DNA from: Astrocystis sublimbata
Lineage: Eukaryota > Ascomycota > Sordariomycetes > Xylariales > Xylariaceae
DNA: 64,000 bases
Direction of reading: 5' to 3'
Assembly (NCBI GenBank): GCA_022453515.1
Contig: JAJNNY010000013.1
Coordinates: forward strand, 558,001-622,000
The notes under the pieces were generated by a model that ran no database searches, was not told where the DNA came from, and worked only from the letters and a program-made list of their open reading frames with translations. The translations under genes were made by a program, and so were the position numbers. This document shows, in pieces, positions 33,733 through 46,236 of the stretch; position 1 is the first letter of the stretch; each line of letters begins with the position of its first letter.

Positions 33733-36700
33733 GGGCTGATTGGTTTGGGGCATTTTCGCAGTCTCGGGGTGGCTAGATGTGATTTACCATTGGAGTCTCA
33801 GTCGCGGGTTAGATGGCTTGTGTTTCCTCAGCCGAGACGTTGAGGGAGGCATCGGATAGACGGCAGGACCTAACAATGATTGGCGTAGAGCTATAGAAGG
33901 ACTCCGTTCAGTTGGGAATCTTCCATTGGTACGTCGTTGGGCATCATTGGAGCTGTCTGGAACATCAGCGTAAACTTTAGCGAAATCAAGTTACCATTGC
34001 CAAATGCTGTGAACCTCTCACTCAAGGTCAGATGATGCATCAAAAAGGAAGTAAGCGAGCAACCTGAACCCCACACTTCGGCGCACAAAAGACTGTACCA
34101 AAAAGCATACAGACTTCTCGGTGCTCTTCAGCCACCTAATGTCTACCTAATGTCTACCCCCTTGCAGTAATACCCTATCGCTCAAGACTGGATTCTGGGT
34201 CATAGAGGAATTAGACATTTTAACAGGGATGTATTCGTGCGCATCGTCCTGCTCTATGCTCACAGTAAGCCTGCCGTCAATATCACTACTGCGCCTTAGT
34301 TGCATGTAGAAGTGTGGGAAAGCAAGACGGGTCCGGTTGCCCAGAAACGAGAGAATTACAAGTGCAACGGAGCTTGACCTGGCGGATAGTCCATCATTAG
34401 TCATTACACATCTCGTTTATTTGTCATAACATTATCATGAACTGGTTCAAAACCAATCGAACTATTTGGTCTTAACCCATCTGCCCTCTTCCAAACAAGG
34501 TGCCTGAACAGACCTTCGTGAGTCGCTAGCATTGTACTACTATCTGTACAACTACAATAGTTGTTTCTCTGCAACATTGAGTTCTTGGATAAGATACAAT
34601 GCGAGAGTAGGGCGACGGATTGACTCAAGACAGGTGGTTGAGAACAAATATGACGATAATTACTTAGCAAGGAGAAAACTCCTCTCGATACAGGCGACTA
34701 TTAGCACAAGGAGATACGTGAATCAGAAGTTACCAACGAGCCGGAAAGACACATAGAGCTCCTCGGGGAACTGTTTAAAAAGAAGAAAGCATCGCATTGA
34801 TATATAATAAAAATCTTCGGGAGCTAATTCATCGCAAGTACTAGGCAAAAGAGTGTCCTGGCCAGTTCCGCACGGGGTTACATGATGCGTTTCCCCTATC
34901 CCAATTCAAACCGTACATCGGTAGAGACGCAGGTAAGCGACGTTCCGATAAACATTCTTCATGGCCTTATTGCCAATCTCTCTGTGCCTCTTGGAGAGCC
35001 CCTGGTGCCAAAATTTCGAGTTCCCCGAAAAGAGCGTAAACAGACATGGTACAGTGGACGTAGGTATTATCAGATATTTCAATCCTCAGGCGATCACCTT
35101 GTAGGGGACGAAGCTTCCCCCCTAATATGGGAAACCAATACGGGAAGATGCGCGCCACGAAGGAGCGAGTTAGTTCCCCCTTCTTGTATTCCCAATACCA
35201 TCTTTTTTCTGCTCCTTCACCCTTTGTCCGGTGGGCCGTCTCATCTATTTATTGTTAGTGCCAAGGTCTTTCAGAAGTAATCAACTGATGACTTACTTAA
35301 AGCATTGGGTGTATTTGCTTTCACTGTGAGCTTCGGCATGTCTCGTGAGTATGGGTTTTCGAGTCGTCTCCGAGGTGTTGTATTTGACGTGAAGATTATT
35401 GTACAGTATGAACCTTGAAGCTTGAAGATGGGACTCAATCCTCGTGACAATGATGCTGATCGAGCCTTACTGAAATTTACTCTCGGGCAAGTTGGGAATT
35501 GAGGTGTGAGTGCAATGACTACTCTCCTTTTCTCCAAGCCTGGGAAGAACTGTGCTTTTATAAAGCTCTTCCTCTGGCTTGGGGGATATGTTTACTTTGA
35601 AGTCACAACATACAGCGCATAGACGCATGATCGACTGCTCTCAGACCAGGCAGTCATACCTTGACATCCCTATCTACGGTTGTTGGACCTACATACCAAT
35701 TGATTAAGGGTGACCTGCCAAGACGACCATTGCAATACATGATAAATTGTATCACAGCATAAGCATTGCAGTTCAATACAGAGAAACCAATAGTCAAGTT
35801 CTAATTACCCTGCTAAAGAGCTAAGAGCCCTCGCTGTTTACGAATAGAGTGGTTTTCTTTTTCAGAATTTAAAGTTCGGTCGTGTCTAGTACTGCACCTA
35901 CAACTCGGCACATGCTTGAAAAGGTCCTAGCGGAAAACTTCTCAATGGCAGTCGGTTGTCGACGAAACAACGCCAAAGAGAATTCTGCGGTACGAAGCGA
36001 CTTTGCCGCCTCGTTCAAAGTACTGGCGAATCTAGTCTCGAGAGAGCCCGGGATACGAAGAGTGAAAGCACCACAGGAAAAAAAGGGTATTGATATACAC
36101 CCTTTAGGGTTAGCCTTTAGCCACACGAAATCGAAAGACGACCTCAGGGCCGCCGTAGGGATCACGAGGCATGATATGATAAGTTTTTGAAGCATGGCCT
36201 GGTGTCATACTTGTATTAGTAGAGCTCACCAGCTCAAATACCCCATTGTGTACCTAGTCAGGACGCGTGTCTATGCCCCTCCCTACAACGGTAAATAGAA
36301 TCAATCAATCAATCTCAATGGCACTCAATTGCTGAATAAGCCGACGGCAGTATGAAACAACAACGCACACACAAAGTTGTGAAACTAGGATATGTGCAGC
36401 ATGCTTCTCGCGACTCAGTTCGAAGGGATGAGTAATCCTTTCATTGCAATCGAGTTGAGGCAGAACCAGACTGACATGCTTGCAAGCCTTGTCTATTCGA
36501 CCCTGTCATTGCTAGTCATACCCGTTGAAGAAAGCCATTCGCTTGAAGACGGCAAGCACATCTGTAGGGAGCCGCATCTGTTGAACCCTAGCGGTCTCAG
36601 TCATTCATGCAGCTGAGCTAGTTGTTACCCATTCAACTAATGTTTAGTGCAACCTCAAACTGTCTGGGTGGGATGTCCCTTAGCCGCGGAGAAGTGGGCC

Positions 36701-37830
36701 TACTAAATGCCCTTACATAACAGTTGACTGGCAACCCAGACGTTCTTTGATAAATGACCTAGAGCCGGATAGCTTCGAAGGTTCCCTCTGTACGGGTAAA
36801 AAGCTTGAGGCTAGATCATCTAAATCTAGGTTATCGAGTTCCCTACAGGATGTTGCACTCGCCGTTATTCCCTTAAGAGATCTACGCACTTACACTACAG
36901 CTGACTTGTTTGGCACAATATTTGTAGAAACCTAACTTCGCGATATCATATCAGTGTGATCGGAGATCTAATTAGGGGTAGTTGAAACTGCGCAACAGCG
37001 ACCTGTCTAGAAGTCTTTGAAATTTGGATAGAGAAAACAAGGGAAATAGCCAAACAACAGTCCCGAGGATCAAACTGTCCATCATGATCGCGCATTCTCG
37101 ATGAGAGGCTCCCGAGTTTGCGTTTGAATAAGCGTGCTATGCAATAGCTTGAAACTCTACTATAACTACTCAGACACCATATTCGCTCAACTTCGCTTCC
37201 CGTTGATTATGATCGACAGCAAGAATCAAGGCAGTTGGCCGACACTAAATCCTTCGAGTATCGATGCTAGTCTCGCCTTTTACCCCCTGCGTCCTTGTCA
37301 GACTTCATATAGTTGGCGTCCAAGGCTGACCCAGTATATTGTGGTATGTACACGATTGGCCTCATACTATATCATACTATTTGGAGTATGCCGAATTAAC
37401 ATGAACAATATGCACGAGGGGTGACAAAAGCCAATAAATCCAGGATTAATGTTTTCAGACAGTACAGGGAGTGACTGGTAAGCAATAATATTACGGAATT
37501 GATTCCTTCGCATTTATTAATTATCCGGCTCGCTTGTATGCTCGCCTTAGCCGTACATTGTCACATTGGGTAAGTTAAATGGCGCTCAGTTTAGCCAGGA
37601 CGTAGTACGGAACTAGGTTGTATTAGTTACGTACCATCTTGACCAGCGATTGAAGCACCCAAAGCTTAGAATAGAATGCAGATATATGCACGATCCCTTC
37701 AAGTGTATAAGTAGATCTGAAGCCCTATGTGATGTAACTATGTTGATCAATCTACTATGCTGCTTACGTAGATGATCTACACAAGCTACACAACGACTGA
37801 TTCATAACGTCAAGAAGATCACTAGCAATT
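33733..37830. other. 4.1 kb without a supported gene
   Basis: Short frames on both strands, none with a recognisable domain. The right part (about 36.6-37.8 kb) is moderately AT-rich. No terminal repeats, transposase motif or tRNA-like pattern was found by eye. Confidence 0.45.
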
Positions 37831-39067
37831 ATGTGGAAACTAATTACTTATGTCGGCTTATTCGCTGCGGTCGTGAGCGGCAAACGATCGGTAGACCAGA
37901 AGCCAGGACGACGACCAATCATGCTCGACAGCTCCGGGGGGTTCAATGTTGGTGGTAGAACCATCTCAAGTCCCCAAGATCCCAATTTGACCTTGACGTG
38001 TGACCATGGCTACGTGGAATATTTCCTGCCCTGGAAGCCACGGAAGACGAGCCTGTTCATGTGGCATAGTTCGAGCACGCAGACGTTCCAGAATCGCTAC
38101 GACGGCGGCGAAGGCTTCAAGGACAAGTTCCTGAGACGGGACTACCCTGTCTATCTATGGGATGCCCCTCGTCTGGGCCGGGCCAACTGGGCCTGCGAAC
38201 CAACCTACTACGTCCCGGACTACCGAGACCAAGGAAACTTTCTCGCGTGGAATTTCGGCCCATCGCCGTATGTGACTATGGGAGTTCGCTCTCTATTATC
38301 CCTTTTCACGATGCTGAGGCGCAATTACATATTGCCCATTTCTACTTCTGAACCGCATATGCCTCTATCAATACCAAGGACAATCAATCACTGACATGAG
38401 CGACCAAAGTGGCAACTTCTGGAACGACACGCAGTTCCCCGCCGAGAACGCAACCGCATGGGAGCAGATCACCGGCTCCCGCTACGTCGAGTACGACACA
38501 GTAGCCAACGTCTGGCTCCAGGCACAAGCCGCCGCAGTAGCCGCCGATTCCTACAAAGTCGGCGACAACATCGTATACCTAGGCAACTCAGCATCCGGGC
38601 TCCGCGCGCAGCTCACAGCCGTTTTGAGCAACACAACCAACATCAAGGGCATCGTCGCTTATGAGGGCTTCGGATACGTGCTTCCTGACAACTTGAACGT
38701 GACGCGAAGCGGACCGTTCGGCCCCATCATCGTCCCGCTGGAGCAGTTCAAGAAGCTCGCGAAGCTGTCCTTGGTGCAGTACATTTTTAGTGATCATCGG
38801 CCTGAGAATTTCATCTTCTTGACGCAGGCGCGGCAGTCGGCTAAGCTGATTAACATGTATGGTGGGAATGCGCAGATCCTTCGGCTGGGGCAAGACGCGG
38901 GGCTCAAGGGTAGTACGCATATTGCGTTTGCGGATATGGACAATGATAAAGTTGCTGGGCTGTTGGATAATCTTTTGGAGAAGAACCGCCTTGATGGGTA
39001 TGTGGATGATGACAATGATGACAACGGGGATGACGGTGACGAAGGTGGCCATGATTCTCCGCACTAG
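37831..39067 (+). CDS. secreted alpha/beta hydrolase-like protein
   Basis: Two exons, 37831-38267 and 38410-39067, are joined across a 142-nt GTATGT...AAAG intron in matching phase to give 364 residues. The N-terminus is a short signal peptide (MWKLITYVGLFAAVVSG). WHSSSTQTFQNR and FLRRDYPVYLWDAPRLGRAN correspond to the oxyanion-hole turn and the beta-strand-4 region of fungal secreted alpha/beta hydrolases. The expected nucleophile elbow reads YLGNSASGL, which departs from the usual GxSxG at its last glycine. A candidate catalytic acid lies in YGGNAQILRLG and a candidate histidine in GSTHIAFADMDND. The C-terminus ends in a strongly acidic Asp/Asn/Gly-rich tail (from about 39000). Substrate unknown; the activity should be treated as probable only. 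Confidence 0.72.
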
Positions 39068-39543
39068 TGGAAGCAGGTAAGGTTGGATTCGGTAAAACCG
39101 CCTCACAACCTTCCGTCTTGGAGCTGGCGCGAACAGTCATAGCCAACATCGAAAGGGGTTGCAAAAAGCCATTTATTTCGGTACGATTGAGATGATGAGA
39201 TCGTGTCAGAGTTTATATTGGGAGCATCTAAAGCTTGAATATGTCCGTATGCGTACATCCGACTTGCGGTCAAGTCTCAGAACAGTCCATTTCAAAACCC
39301 TCTTTCTGAGCAGTTTTGCGTCACCGTCCCACCCGCCATTTAAAGCTCCAAATCCGATCCCAATACTTGTCCATTTGAGGGTGTTGGCTGGCGACGACCT
39401 CGATACCCGTGTCAAATCAAGACCACTGCAAAATGCGCACTGAGACAATCCCGGAGTGATTCCTCGACAATGTGAACGATGGGTTGGCCAATCAATCGGG
39501 CAGGTAGTCTCGTGGGTCGAGAGGCGCACGATAGTCTCCTTGA

Positions 39544-39945
39544 TCAAAATCCCGCCCACGGACCCCGGTCACACTTATTGTCGATGCCTTCGTAATAGTC
39601 GCAATACATGTTTATATGATTTTCACCCATGTGCGTGTCCTTGTCGCCGTTTTTATATATTGTACGAATTTGGACGACTTGCCAGTTGTTGAGCTCAATC
39701 TGGTTGGGCATTCTGCCCATATCTGGCCCCTTCTTGTATGAACATGACATGAGGGTGCGGTCCATGTCGCAGTGGCATGTGGCATGCAGGATATGTCCGG
39801 CTTCCAAATGTAAACCCGTGCAATGGGCCCCTGAAAGTGAGAATGGCACTATAGTAGGGCAGCTAAATTCGGACTATGGCAGCGAGACAACGACTGAGGA
39901 AAGAAGTGCGAGTGACGCAAGCGTCGATACGAAAACAAACTTCAT
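39544..39945 (-). pseudogene. CVNH-like secreted protein, degenerate tandem copy
   Basis: The minus strand starts with a signal peptide at 39945 (MKFVFVSTLASLALLSSVV), like that of its neighbour. It then meets an in-frame TAG at 39876-39874 (codon 24). The frame beyond the stop continues recognisably: LEAGHILHATCHC, then NQIELNNWQVVQI, parallel to LEDNHILHANC and NTIKLDDWQVLQL in the intact copy. The central part of the CVNH fold is missing. No GT-AG intron with the right phase removes the stop. A TATATAAAG motif on the minus strand near 40108-40116 might once have driven it. Read-through or a distant alternative exon cannot be excluded, but a decayed duplicate is most likely. Confidence 0.65.
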
Positions 39946-40733
39946 AGTTGCTTTGGGGTGTTGTTATGTGATTGGGGCAATGCCGCGAAAAAAAAAGACT
40001 TTATTGAAATGAATGTCTGAGAAATAATTAGAGGGCCAGCCCTGATTAAGGTTGTTCTTTGGTAAGAAAGTAATTATTGCGAGAGGAACAGAATGGTAAC
40101 CTGGAGGCTTTATATAACCCAAATTTAACATAAACCCCCTCACACGAACAGTTAAGGGATTTGTGTAGGTCACAAATGGCGAGCCGGCACGGACAACTCC
40201 CTTCAAACTCTCTTTTGTTACGCAAAAGTGGATCTACCAGAAGCCCTTGGATCTATATGAACAGGTGACTGGTGTTCAAGTTGTTCTCAGCCTATAAATA
40301 GCCCCAAGCCTTGCCTTGGCTCCTACGGAAGTTAAACCTAAACAAAGCATCAATGGTTCACAAAGCTCTTGCTAGAGATTGTATTTGTCCTGGCTGTTCT
40401 TCCAGTGTGTGATTACGTACTCGCCCACGTGGCAGTTTCAAAACTATTCGGAAGATCAAACTGTGCGAGAGCTTATATTATTGAGGGTATCTAAAGCCTG
40501 AGTATGTTGCGTACATGCACCACCGACCTGCGGCCACATCTGACAGCAACCCATCCATCTAACCTTTGCCTAGGGCTCCTTTTCTCTATAGTTCCGCCAA
40601 CCAACCATTTCAGCTCTAATTCCAACGCTGGCGATCATGTTGCAAACAATCTCGGGCCTCAGCTGCTCACGCAGCCAAGACCCCCACTTGTTTATCAAGC
40701 AGTCTGATCCCATACCCGCACGTCGTGGCTGCA
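39946..40733. other. spacer between the tandem copies
   Basis: Holds the duplicated 3' flank (about 40440-40730). It also holds a plus-strand TATAAATA (40293-40300), about 55 bp before an ATG at 40353 that opens only a 19-codon frame. No gene supported. Confidence 0.45.
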
Positions 40734-41222
40734 CTAACATCGCTCTATGCGGCGGAGGTCAAAGCACTCCGTAATGAATTGAATTCCGCCCCCCTCGGGC
40801 AATAGTTGAAGGACCTGCCAGTCGTCGAGCTTGATAGTGTTTGTGACGACGCCTTTCAGACACTTCCCGCGGTAGCACGAGCACGTCAGCTCAAATGTCT
40901 CTGGATTGATTGGCTCACAGGCGCAGGTAGAGTTGAAACCTCCGTTCTTTTTAACATGGGTCATGTGTCCCTGGTAGTTGGCGTAGCAGTTGTTGAGGTC
41001 GATGGTGGTCTCCGTGTATGTGCGTTGCGATTCTTCGATGAACTGATTGCTGCAGTTGGCGTGCAGTATGTGGTTGTCTTCTAGGAATACATCCTTGCAT
41101 TTCGCGTCGCTGAGCGACTGATAATCCCTGTACGGATAGAAACACGCCTGCGGGATATCGTCCGCCGACACGCAGGAAAGAAGTAGGAGGGACGCGAGTG
41201 TTGGCGCTACGCTGACCTTCAT
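40734..41222 (-). CDS. secreted CVNH-like (cyanovirin-N homology) protein
   Basis: A single exon of 162 residues starting at the ATG at 41222; an upstream in-frame ATG at 41297 would hide the signal peptide, so the inner one is chosen. After MKVSVAPTLASLLLLSCVSA the mature chain shows the two-fold CVNH pattern: CKDVFLEDNHILHANC with TTIDLNNCYANYQGHM in the first half, then FNSTCACEP and NTIKLDDWQVLQL in the second. Cysteines are numerous and presumably disulfide-bonded. CVNH domains bind mannose-rich glycans, and in filamentous fungi they occur in secreted or development-related proteins. Ligand and role here are unknown. A broken tandem copy lies about 1.3 kb away. Confidence 0.62.
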   Translation of the reverse strand: MKVSVAPTLASLLLLSCVSADDIPQACFYPYRDYQSLSDAKCKDVFLEDNHILHANCSNQFIEESQRTYTETTIDLNNCYANYQGHMTHVKKNGGFNSTCACEPINPETFELTCSCYRGKCLKGVVTNTIKLDDWQVLQLLPEGGGIQFITECFDLRRIERC

Positions 41223-41826
41223 GGTTGCTTTAGTGTAATTGCTGTTGGTGTAGCCGAGGCAACGCTGTGAAGAAGATGGATTTTCCGATAATATCAATAA
41301 TAGGAAGATTAGGAGCGGTCTCTATTGAATTTCTTCGTCACTCTGACAAAGGATGAAACTACATTCTTATGTAGCCCAGTGCACCACTTAAGCGCGCGAG
41401 GCAAGGCGAATCAAAAGCGATCCTGACATGTCAGTCCGTGATCTCGTGGTCAGCCCCACGAGCGCAAGTCCTAGATGGCAAAGGGACTGACTGCCTTTGA
41501 TCAAACAAGTTTAGCTTCTGTTTGTTCAGTGCAGTGATCAGCTTCTTAAGAAAAGGATGCCCTTGAGTCACGGAACAAAGCATCGATTGCTTAAACTAGG
41601 GAGCGGCTGAAGGACCTGAACAATAAAGTATTTTCCTACGAACAATGCCTTAGCACGGACTTGATACGATTGGCCGAACCTGATGACCAAACTCAGCAGG
41701 CCAGATTGAACTGATAGGTGTTCGTGCATCGAACATGAAACTTGTTGACGAATCTCTACCGACAAGCTGGTAACAACATGATCATCACTTCGATCCCATA
41801 CCAACGAAAATGCCGGTGTTACCTCC
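41223..41826. other. intergenic, nothing recognised
   Basis: Promoter of the CVNH-like gene and 3' flank of the next minus-strand gene. Short frames only. Confidence 0.5.
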
Positions 41827-42639
41827 TTAATCCAATTTAGATTTAATAAGCTGAACGCGCTCGCACGTGGGATTGCGAGGCTTGCCAGCCGTGATCCACG
41901 ACAGAGTCCGGAGCGTGGTACCCGACGCAGTTTCCCAGCACAGAGCCCATTCATCTACAGCGTGTGTTAGCATATGTCCCTACCAAAACTCACACCTAGA
42001 CCAGGCAGGCATGCACAGGCCAAACTTACAATACAAAATCTCCCCATTGCCGTAATTGGGCTTATTCGGCACCGTGTCCGCGTCATCTCTATAATAAAAC
42101 AAGAAAGCCTTGCCGTCCCGATCGAACCCAGTGAGGTCGACTTGCAGAGTGTTCGCGCCGAACGCCTGCACCGCAACGTTGGTGTTGGGCCGGTACTGCA
42201 GCGACATGGCCTTGCCCAGCAGCCCGACGCCGTTGAGCTCGCCAACGGTGATGTCGGAGACGAAGAAGCCCAGCTCGTGGCCCGCATCCGACTGCATGCG
42301 GCCCGTGTAGTTGAAGTAGAACCGGTAGGATGAGTTGTCTACTTGGGGAGCGCTGCTGGGGTCGTAGTTCAGGTATAACAGTGGCACGGGGTAGGCCTGT
42401 ACTTCGGTGGTGTGGAGGTATCCTGGCATTGGCTTGTCAGTATCGCAGCTGGGTAAGTACCACGACAGATAATGATTTTGATCTTGATTACCGTCAATTG
42501 AACTATTGCAGGCAAGACCCTTTACGCGGAAGGCGAATGGGCCGTCAGCGATCAGATCGCGGGGGATATCGGGTTCTTGTGCAAGGGCTCCCGTGGCCGC
42601 GAAGGCACCCAAAAATTGTGCGAACGTCCCAATCTTCAT
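41827..42639 (-). CDS. hypothetical secreted protein, two exons
   Basis: Exons 42639-42030 and 41954-41827 join across a 75-nt GTAAGT...TGTAG intron in phase to give 245 residues. The signal peptide is MKIGTFAQFLGAFAATGALA. The mature protein begins with PFAFRVKGLACNSSIDG and is rich in aromatic residues and short beta-type segments (YRFYFNYTGRM, HELGFFVSDITVGELNG, LTGFDRDGKAFLFYY). Cysteine residues lie near both ends, and two N-glycosylation-type sequons occur (NSS, NYT). The layout suggests an extracellular beta-sandwich protein. I do not recognise the family and assign no function. Reading through the intron would end after a spurious KFGLCMPAWSRCEFW, so the spliced form is preferred. Confidence 0.72.
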
Positions 42640-43574
42640 TTTGCAAAGATATAGTTATTGGGCTTGCTTGGGGAATGTTGATGTGTATTTACGTGCGTGT
42701 GAGTCAATTGAAGCGTTTGATCTACTCTACTCTACTATTTTCATTCGGCGAGGTACGGCCTATATAACATGTTTCCAGAGTTGCGGGCAGTCGCAACATT
42801 GCTACTAATATGGTTAAGAAGAAAAAAAGAGGCTACGGTGTTTCCTGAACAGATTGGCAGCTTAGAAGAGCCGCATGATCCTTCCAGGCTGCCATGAAAG
42901 GGACAATACTCTCTGCATGGCTGAGATTAACTTCTACTAAGCATGTTGTGGCCCCAGATAGCCTATTCAAAAGTTCAATCTTGTCTGGATGCTGAAGATC
43001 AAATGCAGCTTGAGCCGCATATTTCCCCAGGCAGCCATTTAGGAAATGCACATCTCTGGATGCTGATGATGTTTCATTACTTCTCAGCTTGGCGGCTGAC
43101 AACTAAACTCCTTTAATCTTAGTGGTGCTCTTACCATCATGGTATTATGCAACATGGTGGATTGACGAATGTAGAACGAACTACATACCTAGGTAGGTAC
43201 CTAATGTAGCGGTCTCAATTGCTATTACGTGAAATAGATCTGAAGTAGCGCATCGATCGCTTTGACTGAAAATCATAACCTCGTGGCCGATGCCCGTCTA
43301 CTGGCCACTGTGCCAAGATACGCTATACGGCCTAGTGGGCTAGGACTATAGCCGATCTAATTGCTTTCCATTAATCAGAAGCTATTCACTTTGAGAAACA
43401 ATGATTATAACAACATTATACATTGATTATACATCATAGGGTTGCCCCTTAAAGCAGAGCTATCTGTTCGTTATTCGGTTTGCTCGTTACAGCATAATAT
43501 AGCAAGAAGCAAGGCACAGCCAGTCCGGTGGTATCTATGAACGCCCCGACGCCACATGAAAGGATACATAGTAA
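42640..43574. other. intergenic with one unplaced short frame
   Basis: The minus strand at 42833-43102 is open for 89 codons (KYAAQAAFDLQHPDKIELL) and is helical in character. It has no recognised family or promoter, so I leave it unannotated. A palindromic ACCTAGGTAGGTACC-type motif lies near 43188-43202. Confidence 0.4.
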
Positions 43575-46236
43575 CTATAGCAGGAAGCTCTGTCCTTGGC
43601 TTGAGACAATGAACTCACAGCCCAGCTGAGCCTCTTCCTCGGCAGCCAGCAGTTGCGATAGAATCAATTCCTTCGGATCAACGACATCAATCAGCTTCTC
43701 CTTGACGTGAATAATGACAACCTTGAGACCTCGGAGGACGTTTGCAGACTGCGGGACCTGCGCAACGTGACCCATATTGGCCTCGACATCCTTGAGCGAC
43801 AGTTCGGCCGTGGGCGTTGCGATGTGAGGTGAGTTGGCACAGCTGTGCTCCATCGAACCGGGCCCTTTCTTAGAAGGTCGCGTGGACTTTGGCGATACTG
43901 GAGCATCCTCTGGAGGAGCTTGAAGATTGACAGCGACCTCTACATCCCGCTTCCGTTTCTTAACGGGATCGGTCTTCGGGGCCTTTGCTGCTTCAACAGC
44001 AGCTGCGAGCGACTGCAGCTCTTCAATTAAGTACTTCGGAGTTAGGTGGCCAAACAAGCAGTCGTCGGATTGGCTGTTGTCGTAAGAACATTCGATGAAT
44101 ATGGCGACCAGGTTGCCTTTCGCGATGCGGGGTGCTGCTTCCCACCAGATGATGAGGTTGCGTGGGGACAATGAAATCGAGTCTGGCTCAACGTCGCCAA
44201 ACACCAGAACCTCACGCCCCGTGGCGTTGTCACGGACGAAATACGCGCTGGAGTCATAGACTGAAATAGTCTCCTTGTCTGTACTTGCACCTGACGTTCT
44301 GAACATATTCGAAGGGCCTGATGCAGCGGTACTACCGGGTGCAGCTCGAGGCGAAGCAGTCAGGGAGGCGGCATCGAAACTTCCGAAGCGAGACGAAGCC
44401 GATGATGCACGATTTGAATTGCGTTCCATGCAATGCCCGTGGCTCACACTGAAGATGCGTACGCCTAAGCCGTCGCTAATCTCCAGATAACCCTTACCGT
44501 CGCCTTCGCCCAACGCTGGGCTCCCGCCTTCAACAAGGCGCATGTAGGTCACCAAACCAGCTCCGTTGTTCTCGTCAGACAGGTTGGGCCAGATGACATT
44601 GTTGAAGATGTGCTGTTTGAAGGCTGATATTGTCGAAGGCAAGCCGGCCAGTCGTTTGGGTCTGGCACCACCAAGTCCTGCGGTGTTGATCACAAAGCCA
44701 CTGATGTGGTCGAGGTGGGGATGTGTGATGAGAAACGTATCAATCAAGTGGCGTGTGACATGGCCAGCATTGACGGAGGGAGAGGTAGACTTGAGTTCCA
44801 TGCCAGCAAATGGACCGCTTCCTAAAATGTGCGGGAGACCAATCGAGGTGCCCAAGCCCTGGGGCTGCGAGGCCTCAAGCACCTTGGTGATGGCGGAGAG
44901 ATGAACTCCGGCATCGATGGCTACGACGGAACCTCTAGACCATCCTGTGTGTAGTGATCTAGCGAGAAGGGCAGTTACGTTGCGCTCCTGAGGTCCTCCT
45001 CCTGAGCCCTATAATGTAAGCGCAGGTCAGTAACAAGCCACCTGAGGCAGAAAGTACAGTGGTTCGAGCGAATGACTTGAGCAAGTGCCTCGGATCCGAG
45101 GAGAGATGACGTAGGGACACTCTGCACTCCAGGGGAGCACGGAGCAGACTCGAGCTCAACTCCCCCACTGGGCAGCACGCACGTGCCACCTGTTGTTGCC
45201 CTGGGGGCTCAGGGGGACACCCAAGATGCCTCGAGGGCAGGTAGGTGCCTCTGTAGCCTTCAACCGAGCGCTAAAAGCATCGACGCAACAGGCAGGCAAC
45301 AGGTAGGTACGGCCAACGTCCACCTGGACAACAATTGTTCCTTCTTGTGAGTATTGGCAAAGGCGATAGCCGTGCAATGAACGAGGAGTCCACGTGATCC
45401 GTCCAACTCACTCCAAAGCTCGCTGCCATTGTCATGACCAGAGGTTTGGTATCAGACCGGTACACACACGCCTTCATTCAACCTCTCTTTGTTTGCCACA
45501 TGCGCAGCAGCAAGCCCTATCGCAACCTGGGCACAACAAGGACAACACTGGACATCAACAGCTACGGGAGCCCCAATGTTCAGTAAATCCGAGTCCAGCA
45601 GGTCCTTGGTCCCTTGGTGTGGTGTAACCGACTCCATGTCATCGAAGTCCTCAGGCATGGCGACGAGCCACCGGCATGCAATTGGCGCCTAGAAGCACCG
45701 CAAGCGCGCATCCATCCGCGCGGCACCAATGACTCGACACACCAGGTAGGTATTCCAGGTCGGGCTACTCATTCCACATTTGGAACTGACATGGCTAGCA
45801 GGGCAGGGTGTGGTAGTGCTTGGTCCACCAGCGATTGAGGGAGAGCCGATGGGAGAGGGAAGCACCGGGCCAGAACCAGGAGACGATGACACCCGCATGA
45901 CGTGTCGATGACAATGCAAGCTTGCTCCAATGAGATCCATTGGGGGGGATGGAGTATGTAAAGAGGGCCAAGCGGTCATCTACAAGGGTCGTTCCATGTG
46001 GGCATCGGGGCAGGCCAATGGAACGAGACGCCACTGTCGGTCGGTGTGTTGCAGTGCGCCCGCAGCGCACCCGCAGGCCCCAGACACACACCCATGGAGA
46101 CAAGGCAATTGTGCTCGCCAATGGGAGATGCTGCTCAGGGATTCGATGTTGATGAAATAAAAACTTGACTTACAAGTACGATGATCTGGATAGACGGTGC
46201 GCGAGCACTACCATTCCGAACCAGATCCTCCATCAT
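43575..46236 (-). CDS. PDE1: class II 3',5'-cyclic-nucleotide phosphodiesterase, low-affinity cAMP type
   Basis: Exon 1 is 46236-46174 (21 codons from two adjacent ATGs) and exon 2 is 45008-43575, giving 498 residues. The junction unites IQIIVL with GSGGGPQERNVTALLARS, the glycine-rich N-terminal motif of PDEase_II enzymes, so the remote exon 1 is well supported. The metal-binding signature HxHLDH is at H117-H122 (ITHPHLDHISGFVINT), and a second histidine motif is VSHGHCMERN. FGDVEPDSI and AIFIECSYD are further conserved blocks. Serine- and lysine-rich insertions (about residues 215-260 and 360-410) are low-complexity. The enzyme hydrolyses cAMP to AMP and tunes PKA signalling. The 1165-nt intron (46173-45009, GTAAGT...TATAG) is far longer than any other here. 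Confidence 0.88.

Larger units (their letters stand above)
39211..41222. repeat. tandem duplication of a CVNH-like gene with its 3' flank
   Basis: Two diverged copies about 1.26-1.28 kb apart. The 3' flanks match: TTATATTGGGAGCATCTAAA near 39213 against TTATATTATTGAGGGTATCT near 40473, followed by similar CGTACAT and GACTTGCGG/GACCTGCGG blocks. The 5' coding ends also match around the start codons at 39945 and 41222. Divergence is high, so the duplication is old. Confidence 0.65.

Noticed and set aside
32872..33753. 293-codon minus-strand frame
   Set aside because: Antisense to the flavin-reductase-like gene, which carries the recognisable domain.
42833..43102. 89-codon minus-strand frame
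   Set aside because: Helical-looking but without recognised family, promoter or flanking exon, so it was not annotated as a gene.
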